Shown here piece by piece: positions 46,689 to 57,718 of a stretch of 64,000 bases of DNA. The stretch spans positions 5,485,501 through 5,549,500 of the forward strand of contig JAPQWV010000051.1 of the NCBI GenBank assembly GCA_027422505.1. Reading direction: 5' to 3'. The first letter of the stretch is position 1, and every line of letters begins with the position of its first letter. Origin of the DNA: Craterostigma plantagineum (taxonomy: Eukaryota > Streptophyta > Magnoliopsida > Lamiales > Linderniaceae). Both the position numbers and the translations under genes were made by a program. The notes beneath the pieces were generated by a model, which saw nothing but the letters and a program-made list of their open reading frames with translations, was not told the origin of the DNA and ran no database searches.

Positions 46689-46852
46689 AGACCAAAGCAG
46701 ATTCCTAAGAATCAAAGTTCTAACACTGGCGCGTCTGTGTTTATGAGATCACAGTCCGTGACAGATGATATATCATGTGTTAACAGGAGTTATTTTACCA
46801 CTAACCTTTTAGGACCCAATCGAAGTTGGGCACCTCAGAAAAGAAATGATTC

Positions 46853-49800
46853 ATGCAGGTACAAAGAAGAAAATCCAGCAAAAAGAACAAGTGGTACCTC
46901 GACAGTGGGTGTTCCCACCATATGACAGGTGATATCAGCAAGTTTGTGTCGGTAAAAGCCTATGATGTAGGATATGTCTCCTACGCCGACAATACTAAAG
47001 CTAAGATCATTGGGGTTGGAACTGTTGGTAACACTTTACATACTACTATAGATGACGTATGGTTAGTTAAGAATCTAGAACATAATCTCATCAGCATTAG
47101 TCAACTATGTGATAAGGGTCATACCGTCACCTTTGAAAATGATAAGTGTATTGTTAGAAACAATGATAAGGTACTGTTTAGTGCATCTAGAGATAGGAAT
47201 ATTTATTGCATAACTCTTGATGATATCACTAACCAGAACGTCAAGTGCTTAGCAGTTACACATGATAACACCTGGTTATGGCATAGACGCCTAGGACATG
47301 CCAACATGGAATTACTGTCTCACATCACAAGCAATGCACTGGTGCGAGGTGTTCCTGACATAAAATTTGTCAAGGACAAAACATGCAAGGAATGCCAAAT
47401 GGGCAAGCAGACCAAGACATCGTTTAAGGCAAAGAATGTGATATCCACATCCAGACCTCTGGAATTACTGCATCTCGACCTTTTTGGTCCTGTCCAGACG
47501 ATGTCTCTGCGAGGTAAAAGATATGCATTTGTTATCGTTGATGATTATTCCAGGTATACTTGGGTGATATTTCTTGCACATAAGAATGAGGCACTAGATA
47601 ACTTTGCATCGCTAGTTAAGAGACTTGAAAATGAAAAAGAAACAAACTTATGTAGGATACGCAGTGATAACGGACTGGAATTTGATAGTAAGTCATTTGC
47701 ATCATTCTGGGATCAGTACGGATATAGTCATAACTTCTCTGCCCCTATAACTCCTCAACAGAATGGCGTAGTTGATCGTAAAAATAGGGTATTAGAGGAA
47801 ATGGCTAGATCTATGTTACATGAGTATGATATTCCTAAACAGTTCTGGGCGGAAGCTGTTAGTACAGCTTGTTATGTGTCTAACCGTGTTTTCCTTAGGC
47901 CGATATTAAAGAAGACCTCTTATGAAATCTGGCATGGTAGAACTCCAAATATTAGTTACTTTCGTGTGTTTGGATGCAAATGTTTTATCTTGAACGATAG
48001 AGATAAGAGAGGAAAATTTGACTCTAAAGTTGATGAAGGGATATTCCTTGGTTGCAGTCTTCACTCTAAGGCATATCGTGTTTATAATAAAAGGAAGCTG
48101 ACTGTTCAGGAGTCCATACATGTTACTTTGGATGAGATACCTAACGCAGATGCTACTGATGAGGAAGGTATAGATTTGCACTGTGCAGAATTACAGGATA
48201 CTGAAGACGGTAAGGACGATATTCCAGAAGATGAAAATGTAGAGACACTGGAACCAAAAGCTGATGAGCTACAACCTAGAAAATGGAAACATGCTTCTAG
48301 TCATCCAACAGATGAAGTGATAGGAAATATCAGATCTGGAATCAAAACTCGAGCAACTGTACGAAATCAGGATACAGAGGAATCTCATGATGTACTACTT
48401 TCAATGATGGAACCAAAAACAGTCCATGAAGCCTTGGATGATATATCCTGGGTCTCTGCCATGGAAGATGAGTTGGCTCAGTTCGAAAAGAGCCAAGTGT
48501 GGACACTCGTAGAGAGACCGGATGAAAAATCCATCATAGGAACCAAATGGGTCTTCCGCAACAAACTCGACGAACATGGTAATGTCACAAGGTACAAAGC
48601 GAGGTTAGTTGCAAAAGGTTATTCCCAGGAGGAAGGTATTGATTTCGATGAAACTTTTGCTCCGGTAGCTAGATTAGAGTCTATACGTGTCTTACTTGCA
48701 TATGCATGCTTTAAACGTTTTAAACTTTTTCAAATGGACGTAGAAAGTGCATTTTTAAATGGCTTTATAAATGAAGAGGTTTATGTAGAACAACCACCGG
48801 GCTTTGCTAGGGAAGATTTTCCAAACCATGTTTTCAAGTTGAATAAAGCATTATATGGTTTAAAGCAAGCACCTAGGGCATGGTATGAAAGGCTAAGTAA
48901 GTTCTTGATTGACATAGGATTTACGACTGGAACTATTGATAACACGCTGTTTATTAAGTATGAAGGTGATCACATGATACTGGTCCAAATATACGTTGAT
49001 GATATCATATTTGGTAGTACTAATATCCTTCTTTGCGAGGAATTCTCTAAGTCTATGCAGAAGGAATTTGAGATGAGTTTAATGGGTGAGCTGAACTACT
49101 TCCTTGGGTTGCAAATAAAGCAACTTGATGATGGAACTTTCGTATCCCAGACGAAGTACAGCAAGGAACTACTGATAAAATTCGGGATGAGTGATTCCAA
49201 AGCGATTTCCACTCCCATGCATCAGACCACCAAAATAGACAGTGACGAATCAGGTACACCAGTTGATCAAACAGAATATCGAGGTATGATCGGAAGCCTT
49301 CTTTACTTGACTGCTAGTCGCCCTGATATTATGTTTGCTGTTGGTATGTGCTCGAGATATCAGTCTGACCCTAGGGAATCTCACCTAACAGCAGTTAAGC
49401 GTATACTTAGATATATCAAGGGTACTGTAAATTTTGGTCTATGGTACTCTCATACGGATGAATTCCCATTAATGGGATATTCCGACGCCGACTATCCCGA
49501 CTGTAGGGAAGATAGGAAAAGTACTAGTGGAACTTGCCAATTACTTGGAAATTCCCTAGAAACTTGGTCTAGTAGAAAGCAAAATGCTGTCGCCCTCTCC
49601 ACAACCGAAGCTGAATATATGGCCTTAGGAAACTGTTGTCAACAAATTCTTTGGATGAAACAAACCCTTAGTTATTTTGGGTTAGGTTATGATAAGATTC
49701 CTATTATGTGTGATAGCACTAGCGCTATTAGTATCACTAAGAATCCCGTGCATCACTCTCGTACTAAGCATATTGAGGTTGAACATCATTTCATACGAGA

Positions 49801-49954
49801 CCATGTTCAGAAGGGGAATATCAGTGTGGAATTCGTAGGAACAAATGATCAGCTTGCTGATATCTTCACGAAACCCCTAATCGAAGCAAGATTCTGCGAC
49901 ATCCGTGATCGATTGGGAATTATCGAGCTAAATAAGGTTAGTAAATCTGCCTAA
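46853..49954 (+). CDS. pol: Element B pol: protease, integrase, RT, RNase H (1033 aa frame)
   Basis: Protease DSG at residue 17 ([14 protein letters not shown]). Integrase zinc site [15 protein letters not shown], then core residues Asp209 and Asp272. The third catalytic position, residue 308, is Asp rather than Glu (NGVVDRKNR). [24 protein letters not shown] and YVDD at 714-717. RNase [26 protein letters not shown]. Frame is shifted by -1 relative to gag, with an in-frame stop at 46847 just upstream, so this ATG is probably internal to the original polyprotein. Otherwise open and complete. Confidence 0.92.
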   Translation: MQVQRRKSSKKNKWYLDSGCSHHMTGDISKFVSVKAYDVGYVSYADNTKAKIIGVGTVGNTLHTTIDDVWLVKNLEHNLISISQLCDKGHTVTFENDKCIVRNNDKVLFSASRDRNIYCITLDDITNQNVKCLAVTHDNTWLWHRRLGHANMELLSHITSNALVRGVPDIKFVKDKTCKECQMGKQTKTSFKAKNVISTSRPLELLHLDLFGPVQTMSLRGKRYAFVIVDDYSRYTWVIFLAHKNEALDNFASLVKRLENEKETNLCRIRSDNGLEFDSKSFASFWDQYGYSHNFSAPITPQQNGVVDRKNRVLEEMARSMLHEYDIPKQFWAEAVSTACYVSNRVFLRPILKKTSYEIWHGRTPNISYFRVFGCKCFILNDRDKRGKFDSKVDEGIFLGCSLHSKAYRVYNKRKLTVQESIHVTLDEIPNADATDEEGIDLHCAELQDTEDGKDDIPEDENVETLEPKADELQPRKWKHASSHPTDEVIGNIRSGIKTRATVRNQDTEESHDVLLSMMEPKTVHEALDDISWVSAMEDELAQFEKSQVWTLVERPDEKSIIGTKWVFRNKLDEHGNVTRYKARLVAKGYSQEEGIDFDETFAPVARLESIRVLLAYACFKRFKLFQMDVESAFLNGFINEEVYVEQPPGFAREDFPNHVFKLNKALYGLKQAPRAWYERLSKFLIDIGFTTGTIDNTLFIKYEGDHMILVQIYVDDIIFGSTNILLCEEFSKSMQKEFEMSLMGELNYFLGLQIKQLDDGTFVSQTKYSKELLIKFGMSDSKAISTPMHQTTKIDSDESGTPVDQTEYRGMIGSLLYLTASRPDIMFAVGMCSRYQSDPRESHLTAVKRILRYIKGTVNFGLWYSHTDEFPLMGYSDADYPDCREDRKSTSGTCQLLGNSLETWSSRKQNAVALSTTEAEYMALGNCCQQILWMKQTLSYFGLGYDKIPIMCDSTSAISITKNPVHHSRTKHIEVEHHFIRDHVQKGNISVEFVGTNDQLADIFTKPLIEARFCDIRDRLGIIELNKVSKSA

Positions 49955-49980
49955 TTCCATCATTTTCTCTAGGTTACTCT

Positions 49981-50290
49981 ATTTTAGATAGAAATTCTTA
50001 GCTATCCTATTTTAAGGTATTCATTCGGCCCTTAGAATATTTTCGTGGATCTTATAGATCTTTTCCTTAAGTATGATTCTCGTATTTTAGGAAGAAATTC
50101 GTAGTTATCTCTTCCTGGACATTCCTTCAGCCATTTAGCTTATTTTAGGAATATCCGATCTTCTAGATCTGCACTTAAATGTGATCAGGTTATTTTAGGA
50201 AGGAACTCGTAGATATCTCTCAAGCCGTTTAGTTATTTTTGGGAACTCATTTATTTAATATATATTCCCTTTCAGTCTAGTCACATCCCT
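49981..50290 (+). repeat. Element B degenerate ~105-bp tandem repeat before ORF3
   Basis: ATTTTAG..AGAAATTCTTAGCTATC-type starts occur at 49981, 50084 and 50192. Second blocks (GATCTTATAGATC, then GATCTTCTAGATC) keep the order. Nearly three copies. They lie between the pol stop and the leader of ORF3, where G1 has its palindrome array. Confidence 0.6.
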
Positions 50291-50503
50291 TCCTTAATCA
50301 TGAGATCCCGTCAAATCAGTCAGACATTTCTGACAGTTTTTTCCTCTCTCTAATTTGAAATTTCAAATTTCAAAATTCGAAATCCATCCTTATCTCTTCC
50401 AAAAATAAACCGACCTTGTTCCTTTAAAAGATTCAAACCGTTCCTCAACCTTCATCATTCAATCATCTTCTTCAAACTTCTCTCAACCTTCAAACCCTAA
50501 TCA
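50250..50503 (+). promoter_or_regulatory. Gene-like leader of element B ORF3
   Basis: A TATA-like TAATATATATT at 50257-50267 is followed by about 200 bp of C/T-rich sequence ending AAACCCTAATCA before ATGGCT. This resembles a plant promoter and 5' UTR. Promoter use is inferred. Confidence 0.4.
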
Positions 50504-52033
50504 ATGGCTAGAACTTCCGGATCCAAAACTGCTCTTCCCAAATCATCCAGCCGTAAACGAAAGGAACCTCCATCAGACGAAGACCTATCCGATGCTGCTC
50601 CAGACTCATCCACGCAAGTTTCACCATCAACCACCCTTGTTCGAAAAACCCGTTCAAAAGACAAATCGGTTGAGAAAGGACCATCTCCCTCTAAGATTCC
50701 CAAGAAGAAGAAGAAGAAAGGCAAGAAAACAACCCCTGTGAGATCACCCGAGCCTGAAAAATCTGTTTCGAGTCAAGAGGATGCTGAAGAAATTCATGAC
50801 GAAACCCAGAAGTCCCGCTCTAAAAGCCCAACGCCAGAGGGAACCCAGAAATCTCCTTCCCCACTTGATAGGGCCTCGCCGTCTCCAAAACCAAGCCCTA
50901 AAACTTCTGATATCCCTTCCATTGATCTGTCCAACCCAACTGAGATCCCAGTTGAAGCCCTGTTCCTAGAAGAAAGTAACCGAACCGTCTACAAAAGCTT
51001 CAGCACGCGTGACATCGCTCGTGGTCGAGGCGTTGCATTCGACAAACTACCTGCTAGAACTGTTATCACTTGGCTGAAAAACTACGGATGGGAGAAATTC
51101 CTGAGTATCAACAAGCCCTACTACCCAGAAGCTGTCAAGCTCTTCTACGCAAACTTTGACTACGATGAGTATGAAGGACACATCAATGTCCGCTCCTATG
51201 TGCTGGGAGGCAGAATCCACTGGACCACGAAGAAGATCAACGAGATGCTTGGAGTTCCTGATGAACCCCTCTGCCACTACGACATGAACAACTGGTGCCA
51301 TGATGATGGTTTCGAATCCAGTGATGTCCTTCTGAAACTCTGGAATACCCGTACTAAGCCCCGCTTTTCAGACGGAGAAGCTCTCAATCAACTTCCCATA
51401 GATTTCTTCTTCCTTCATAAGCTGCTGAACATGACCTTGTGGAGTGCCAAGATCGGAAGTGGCGGCCACTCTACCACTATGAATTTCATGAGCACTTTTG
51501 TCGTGTACATGATATCCCAGAATCGCAAGTTCAATCTCGGGTATGTGATCCTGAAGCACATGATCCAGGCTGTTGAAAGCACAGACAAGGCATTGCCTTA
51601 CGGGATGTTGCTCACGCACTTCCTTGAGTGTGAGAAAATCCAGATGCCGCCGGCATGGGAAGATACGGCCATCCACGTTGTGGATCTTGTGACTCTGAAA
51701 CGCATGGGGATTCATCACACTAAAGGTCAAGGCTGGTTCAAGGCCAAGGAGAACAGATCAGTGGACAGCGCCCAGAAACGGTCGGCTGCGAAAGGGAAAG
51801 CGAAGGTCAAAAGCGACGAGGACGATGACTACGAGGATGAGCTGAGCGTAGGGAAGGCAGGAATCTCAGTGCTGCGCCGCGATATCTCCGATATCAAGGC
51901 TGATAATCAGAAGCGCTTCCGCAAGCTCAAAGAGCAGTATACCGAGCTGTCACTGAAACTATCCAAGCTCTCGAAGCTCGTCAAGAAGACCCTTCCTAAG
52001 CCCGCCGATTCTGAAACATCTTCAAGCCAGTAG
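50504..52033 (+). CDS. Element B third ORF (plant-transposon-protein-like), 509 aa
   Basis: Residues 1-140 are Ser/Pro/Lys-rich with basic clusters (KKKKKKGKK), like a nuclear localisation region. The core holds GWEKFLSI (about 195), YDEYEGH (about 220), LGVP (about 249), HSTTMNFMS and FNLGY (about 343), matching the putative plant transposon protein family. A C-terminal coiled coil (about 455-495, DISDIKADNQKRFRKLKEQY) closes it. Element A carries a broken relative. No signal peptide or transmembrane segment is seen, so an envelope role is not supported. Intact frame; function unknown. Confidence 0.85.
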   Translation: MARTSGSKTALPKSSSRKRKEPPSDEDLSDAAPDSSTQVSPSTTLVRKTRSKDKSVEKGPSPSKIPKKKKKKGKKTTPVRSPEPEKSVSSQEDAEEIHDETQKSRSKSPTPEGTQKSPSPLDRASPSPKPSPKTSDIPSIDLSNPTEIPVEALFLEESNRTVYKSFSTRDIARGRGVAFDKLPARTVITWLKNYGWEKFLSINKPYYPEAVKLFYANFDYDEYEGHINVRSYVLGGRIHWTTKKINEMLGVPDEPLCHYDMNNWCHDDGFESSDVLLKLWNTRTKPRFSDGEALNQLPIDFFFLHKLLNMTLWSAKIGSGGHSTTMNFMSTFVVYMISQNRKFNLGYVILKHMIQAVESTDKALPYGMLLTHFLECEKIQMPPAWEDTAIHVVDLVTLKRMGIHHTKGQGWFKAKENRSVDSAQKRSAAKGKAKVKSDEDDDYEDELSVGKAGISVLRRDISDIKADNQKRFRKLKEQYTELSLKLSKLSKLVKKTLPKPADSETSSSQ

Positions 52034-52694
52034 GCTGCCCCTCTAGTTCCATTCTGCTCCTAGTAGCCCCTAGGTTATTCCGCTCTGCCAGTATCGTTTA
52101 GTTCCTAAGTATCCCTCCCACCTTTTTGATAATGAAGGGGGAGTAGTAAGGTAAGTTTTAGGCGTTTTCCGTCTAAGTCTAAGTGCTTTTGGTATGTAGG
52201 GAAGTTCGTTGAACTCTAATATAATATTTTGCGTCTTTTATGATATATCATCTATGCCTAACATCTTTGTTCTGATCTATGGATATACCATGTGCTGACC
52301 TTATACTCTGATGCTTGAATGTGCAAATTGACTGTGCTAAGTGCCTGCTGCGATGATTACATGATTGATTGAACCATGCTTGGAAAACTGCACACTTAGG
52401 CAGGGGGAGCACACTCACGGGTAAATTTCGACATTTAGTACTCAAGATATAACATAGAAATAGATAGGATATATCCGCACTTAGACAGGGGAGCAAAATT
52501 TGATCATGATATATCTTATGCATGTCATAGAGATAACTGCACATAGGCAGGGGGAGCAAATGGGTATCACATGTGATTAGGAAATATCGTATGCTCTGCT
52601 TTGTGATTATGGAACACTTAGACATATGCGCTAGGACTTGCGTAATCGAATATGCTTACTTGCTTCCGTGCTGCATCAATTATACGTCATCATC
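52034..52694 (+). other. Element B 3' noncoding region with three polypurine-like motifs
   Basis: Motifs of the form TTAGGCAGGGGGAGCA occur at about 52395-52410, 52484-52499 and 52543-52558. No coding sequence. Confidence 0.65.
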
Positions 52695-52708
52695 AAAAAG
52701 GGGGAGAA
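52695..52708 (+). other. Element B polypurine tract
   Basis: AAAAAGGGGGAGAA directly precedes the 3' LTR start TGTTGACC. Confidence 0.9.
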
Positions 52709-54413
52709 TGTTGACCTTTTTGGTCCATATATGTTAGAGAGTTTTGATGAACGATGTAATTGAAATGACATTAAGTCTATAAAATAAGCAATTCGATTTG
52801 GAACAAATAAAATGTCCAAGTTCATGATAATGTTCAACCATGCATTGCAAATGAGATGAAAATTGTTAAAGTGTTGAATATTTGAATTGTATGATTTTGT
52901 GATGATTTGATGGAACTAAGTGATCGCATGTTATAGACAGTCCATGAGATAGGATATATCGTTCTGTGCTATATATGGAAATAATGCATGAGATATCCTA
53001 CTGAGTTATAAAAGGAAAATATGTTGTTTATATATGGTAAGTGATATATCCGTTGATACTTGTTTATTCCTGGACGAAAATCACTTATACGATTCTTGCA
53101 TGCTTTCCACTGTATTTAATGTGCAATATTGAATTAATATCTTTCCTTGTGCTGATTGGATTATTATATTAAGGAAAGATTTGATTTGATTGATCTTATG
53201 GATAAAGTGCTCCTATATGGTATGTGGTATAACGGGTGATATCTCTGAAATAAGGAAAGTTGTGCCATGATGTGATAAATCGATTTAAGTAAGCTCTGAT
53301 CTGACTTGTGTGCTAAACATGGTAAATATATTGATTAAATGCTATGAGCTGTACATGGAAAACGTGCTGATGCCTTGCTATCTTGTGTGCCATCCTTGGA
53401 AAGTAAATCTGGATTGAGTCGTTACTAGGAACTGATAGCAGGGAATCACTTATGGAAAGTTTCGATATGGAAAATATATGCGAAGTGGTTGAATATGCTT
53501 GAGAACGAAATTGAGCTTTTATATGGAATATAATCATGCTTTAATGTGCTATATAACCGTTGTGATGATTTATTAGAAGCATGATTTATATGGTATGATT
53601 GACTCGAAAGCTAAATGGAAACTATGCTTGATTTGGTGATTATTGTTTGATATGACTTTCATGTGAAGTGCTATTAGAAAAGGATTGTATATGAGCTGCA
53701 CTTTAGATTTTCGAAGTACACAGAGAATTTGCGAATTTAAGCCTACGAGAGATTTTTGAGCAGAGAGATACTAAGAGATTCCTGAGCCAATTCACTTGCG
53801 ATAGCTTTCTGCCTTACTGAGCGTTAACTTGCCTATCCATCACTGAGCGAGTAATTTATTAGATATTCCATCATCCCCTGCCATATATTCTGTCTTCGGA
53901 CGTGTTGTCTTCGGACGTGAGCAATACCAAGGAGGCAAGGTCGACGTTTACGCACACGTGAAGGGAAGGACAAGTCCGGGGGCCCTTCGATAGCGAGCTG
54001 TGTCTGTCGGGATCAAGGAGATTCCGAGGAACGAAACTTGGCGTGTGGTAACCTAGTAGTGTCTAGTGTTCGACTTGTTTCGGTTGTGTATTGGGCTAAC
54101 CAATCAGTTTTGTATCCAGCTACGGTGCATTATAGTGATTGGGTAAACTCTTGGGAAGCAAATCCCAAGGAGAGGAGTAAACCCCAGTTGGGGATATAAC
54201 CTCTATAAAAATCCTGTCTCGCATTTACTTTTCAGTTATTTCGTTATCACTGTGAGACAGACCCGAAACACATCCGACAATACTAGGATATAACAGGCAT
54301 ACTCGTCCCAATATTATTTGGCATATCTAAGTCACCACACTAAGGTTTTGTAAAAGAAGCATAAAATTTTATAAGCCTAATTCACCCCCCTCTTAGGCAC
54401 ATTTATATCTTCA
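52709..54413 (+). repeat. Element B 3' LTR (1705 bp)
   Basis: Matches 43334-45021 with a few short insertions (e.g. near 53392 and 53508). Ends ..TATCTTCA, followed by the TSD GTATG. Confidence 0.95.
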
Positions 54414-57085
54414 GTATGGTTAAAGTTTGGTCTAACCAACTCAACTCAATTAAATCACCCCACACTGAACCCAAGCCAACAATTACCTTGTCCACCCCAC
54501 ACCTTATTCCACCCCAGAAGAAACGTAAGGCCAGGGACCCTTTACAAGACGAAATGTCCGCAAAGAAAGTTTTGACAACTCTACCTGATCTTATGGAAAT
54601 TGCTGATATCCCCGCGGGACCTGCTAACCAGGTCCGTCGATCGTTATGAATTGTCTTAGATGGAACTGTCGGGGTATTGGCGGCGCACCGACAACTCATC
54701 ATATCAGACACCTTGTCCGAACTTTCAAGCTCGACCTGTTATTCTTTATCGAGACCAAGAGCCGCCACTCTAAGTTCAACTCCATAAAAAACTCACTCAA
54801 CTGACATGGCCTCTGTGTGGAAGCAGTTGGGAAGAAAGGGGGCTAATACTGCTTTGGAAAAAAACGTTGGATATTTACCTCATCTCATTCTCAGCTTACC
54901 ACATCGACGTCCTAATCTCCAACCCTGATCCCTCTCTCTCGTGGCATCTAACCGGGTTCTACGGTAACCCTGTCACAGGACAACGGAAAAATAGTTGGAA
55001 CCTCCTTCGTCGACTTAAAGACTCTCAATATCCACGTTGGCTTTGCATGGGGGATTTTAACGAGATTTTATCGGCACAAGAAAAGAGAGGTGGTAATCTA
55101 CGTTCTTCATGGCAAATCTCTAATTTTCGAGAGACACTTGACGACTTTGGGCTCTTTGATCTTGGGTTTTCTGGCCCAGCTTTATATGGTCTGATAAGCG
55201 CTTCACCCGAATACCATCTATGAAAGAATCGACCGTGTTTGCGCAAATACCGAATGGAGGTATGTATTTCCAAATCACCATGTCATCAATGTCCCCACCT
55301 TCTGCTCTGACCACTCCGCCGTCATTCTCAAACTCCTTCCACGTCAGAACCCTCCGCAACCACATATTTACCCTTTTCGTTTGAAGCGAAGTGGACATTA
55401 GATGAAGAATGTGCCAACATCATTAGACGTCATTGGGAAGACCCGCCTCTACCGACCATATAGATATACTTACCAAGTCATATGCGTCATTGCCAAGAAG
55501 ATCTGAGAAATTGGAGCCGCCATAGGAAAAATCATTCTGAAGCCGAGAAAAATCATATTATCCGCAAGCTTGAAGCTAATTTTACGAAGGAGATCACTAT
55601 TGTTCGTCGGGAAAACAACGCCGACTCACAGAACGGTTGAATAAATTCTCTACCAAGAAGAACTACACTGGAAACAACGAAGCAAGACAGAATGGCTCAG
55701 AGAAGGTGATCGTAAAACAAAATTATTCCACAACAAAGCCTCATCTCGCAAGAAGCATAACTATATAACTCAGATTAAGAATATACATGGATCATGGTGT
55801 GACTCCTCACACGATATTGAGGACATAGTTGCTGCGTTTTTCTCGGACATGTTCACTTCTTCAGCTCCTTCGCAGTCAGCCATAGATAAAGCCGTCAACG
55901 CAATCTCAAGACGAGTCTCGAACGATATGAACGAGGCGCTCCTGAAACAGTACACTGAGGAAGAGGTAAAACTAGTCCTCTCAGGTATGTCCTCTCTCAA
56001 ATCCCCAGGCCCCGATGGCTTCCCCCCTTTATTCTACCAAAAATACTGGGATATTGTTGGGGGACAAACTACTCGTTATATTCTGGATTTTCTTAACCAT
56101 GATGCCTGTTTCCCCTTCTTTCATAACACTTGCTTGGTTTTAATTCCAAAACTGAAAAACCCAGAAACAGTGGCCCAGTTCCGCCAAATTAGCTTGTGTA
56201 ACGTTATTTACCGTATTGCATCTAAATGTGTGACTAACCGCCTTCGTGCAATGATGGACCACATTATTTCCCCAACAATCAGCTTTCATACATAATCGAC
56301 TTATTACAGACATGTCCTAGTTGCCTACGAACTTAACCACGCCTTGAGACAGAAAAGATGAGGTAGAGAGGGATTCTGCTCCCTTAAACTGGACATGAGC
56401 AAAGCGTTTGATCGTGTTGAGTGGCCATTCATCGAAAAGGTTATGAACAGGCTTGGCTTTCATTCTTCATTCATCTTTTTAATTTTGGAATGCATTATGA
56501 ATGTTAAATATTACCCTTAATGGCAAAGTCTTTGGCAGCCTTACCCCATCCCGTGGTCTTCGCCAAGGAGACCCACTTTCTCCCCTTTTTATTCCTTTTG
56601 TGCACATAATCTTTTTGTAGTCTGCTGCAGGAAGCCGAGCATTTGAAAAAATTGAAAGGATTTTCTATTCAGCGAGGAGCTCCCTCTATCTCCCACCTCC
56701 TCTTTGCAGACGACACCGTTATTTTCTGTCAAGCAACAAGCACAACAATGACGGCTCTCACTGACGTTCTGGTCCTATATCGCTCAGGTTCAGGCCAGAT
56801 TGTTAACTTCAAAAAATCATCGGCTTCGTTCTCACCCAACGTTGATGAACACTCCCAACAACAATGCTGCACCACCCTGGGCCTCCCCCGATCAAACCGC
56901 CACAGCCTCTACTTGGGACTTCCACCGTCATTGGTCGAACAAAACGAGAAGTGTTCGCCTATATTGCGGATCACGTTTGGTCCAAATTGAAGGGGTGGTC
57001 CGAGAAGCTCCTTTCCCAAGACGAACGCGAGACCCTCCTCAAATTGGTAATTCAAGCACTTCCAACTTACGCAATGTGTTGTTTT
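54414..57085 (+). pseudogene. LINE (plant L1-like): ORF1 tail and most of ORF2, decayed
   Basis: ORF1 tail runs 54416-54649 and its TGA overlaps the ORF2 ATG at 54646 (ATGA). ORF2 starts MNCLRWNCRGIGG, the usual endonuclease start, followed by LLFFIETKS and CMGDFNEIL. The RT has SLKSPGPDGFPPLFYQKYW, LDMSKAFDRVEW and the catalytic FADD (about 56704). Many stops and frameshifts break it (for example at 54799-54801 and after 55221 and 56293). The 3' part is displaced by element C. It is the host for both B and C, so it is the oldest of the three. Confidence 0.88.
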
Positions 57086-57705
57086 TGTTGGGAATGGTGG
57101 GCCCCGAATTGGTCAGTGGGCCCCGCAGCGGAACAGGTCCCGATTTGGCTCGGTATGACGATCGGGTGAAGTGGGACCCACGGAGTAAATTTGATGGGAC
57201 CCGCACAGTAACTACCACGGTAAAAATAAAATTACCGTAAGATAAGAAAGAACACCAGATTTTAACGTGGAAAACCCTCTGTTAACAAAGAGGGAAAAAC
57301 CACGGTCGAGTCGACAAAATCTTCACTATAGTAAAAATTTGAGGGTTGGAATTTTTACTATCTCACTTTTACCACTCGTGTTTACCTCACACCTCTCTGT
57401 AGATGTGAAACCCTATCAGTTTCTACCTGAACTGATAACATCACAATTCACTCGAACTACTTCTCTCTATATAGTAAAACTCGAATGAGCTTGTGATGAT
57501 AATAACTGAAGAATCCACAGCCTATTTATAGATGTTTTTAGCTCTTCTAGACCGCTCGAAACGGTGGTCAGGAATCCGAGCATCGCCGTTCAATATAAAC
57601 CCTTCATTATTTGTTATATATATATATAATAATAGTATAATATTATTTTATTTTTATTCCTTATTTTCTTGTGGCGGCGTCAACTCAACAGGATGGATCC
57701 CATCA
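57086..57705 (-). repeat. Element C 3' LTR (620 bp)
   Basis: Plus-strand TGTTGGGAATGG .. CCCATCA. The adjacent 57706-57718 read on minus is GGAGGGGGAGAAT, the polypurine tract. Confidence 0.92.
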
Positions 57706-57718
57706 ATTCTCCCCCTCC

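Larger units (their letters stand above)
43334..54413 (+). mobile_element. Element B: full-length Sirevirus-like Ty1/copia retrotransposon (11.1 kb)
   Basis: LTRs 43334-45021 and 52709-54413, initiator-Met binding site, gag, pol in copia order (protease, integrase, RT, RNase H), a third ORF, repeated polypurine motifs and a polypurine tract. TSD GTATG on both sides (43329-43333 and 54414-54418). By eye about 20 substitutions plus a few indels separate the LTRs, roughly 1-1.5%. It inserted into a LINE ORF1, about 370 bp after the WRKY stop codon. Confidence 0.96.

Noticed and set aside
46838..46890. Programmed -1 frameshift site in element B
   Set aside because: A-rich runs occur, but none fits the XXXYYYZ heptamer in the gag frame. 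Simple mutation is as likely.
55025..55398. Minus-strand frames within the LINE
   Set aside because: Antisense to the endonuclease region, which is clearly coding on the plus strand.
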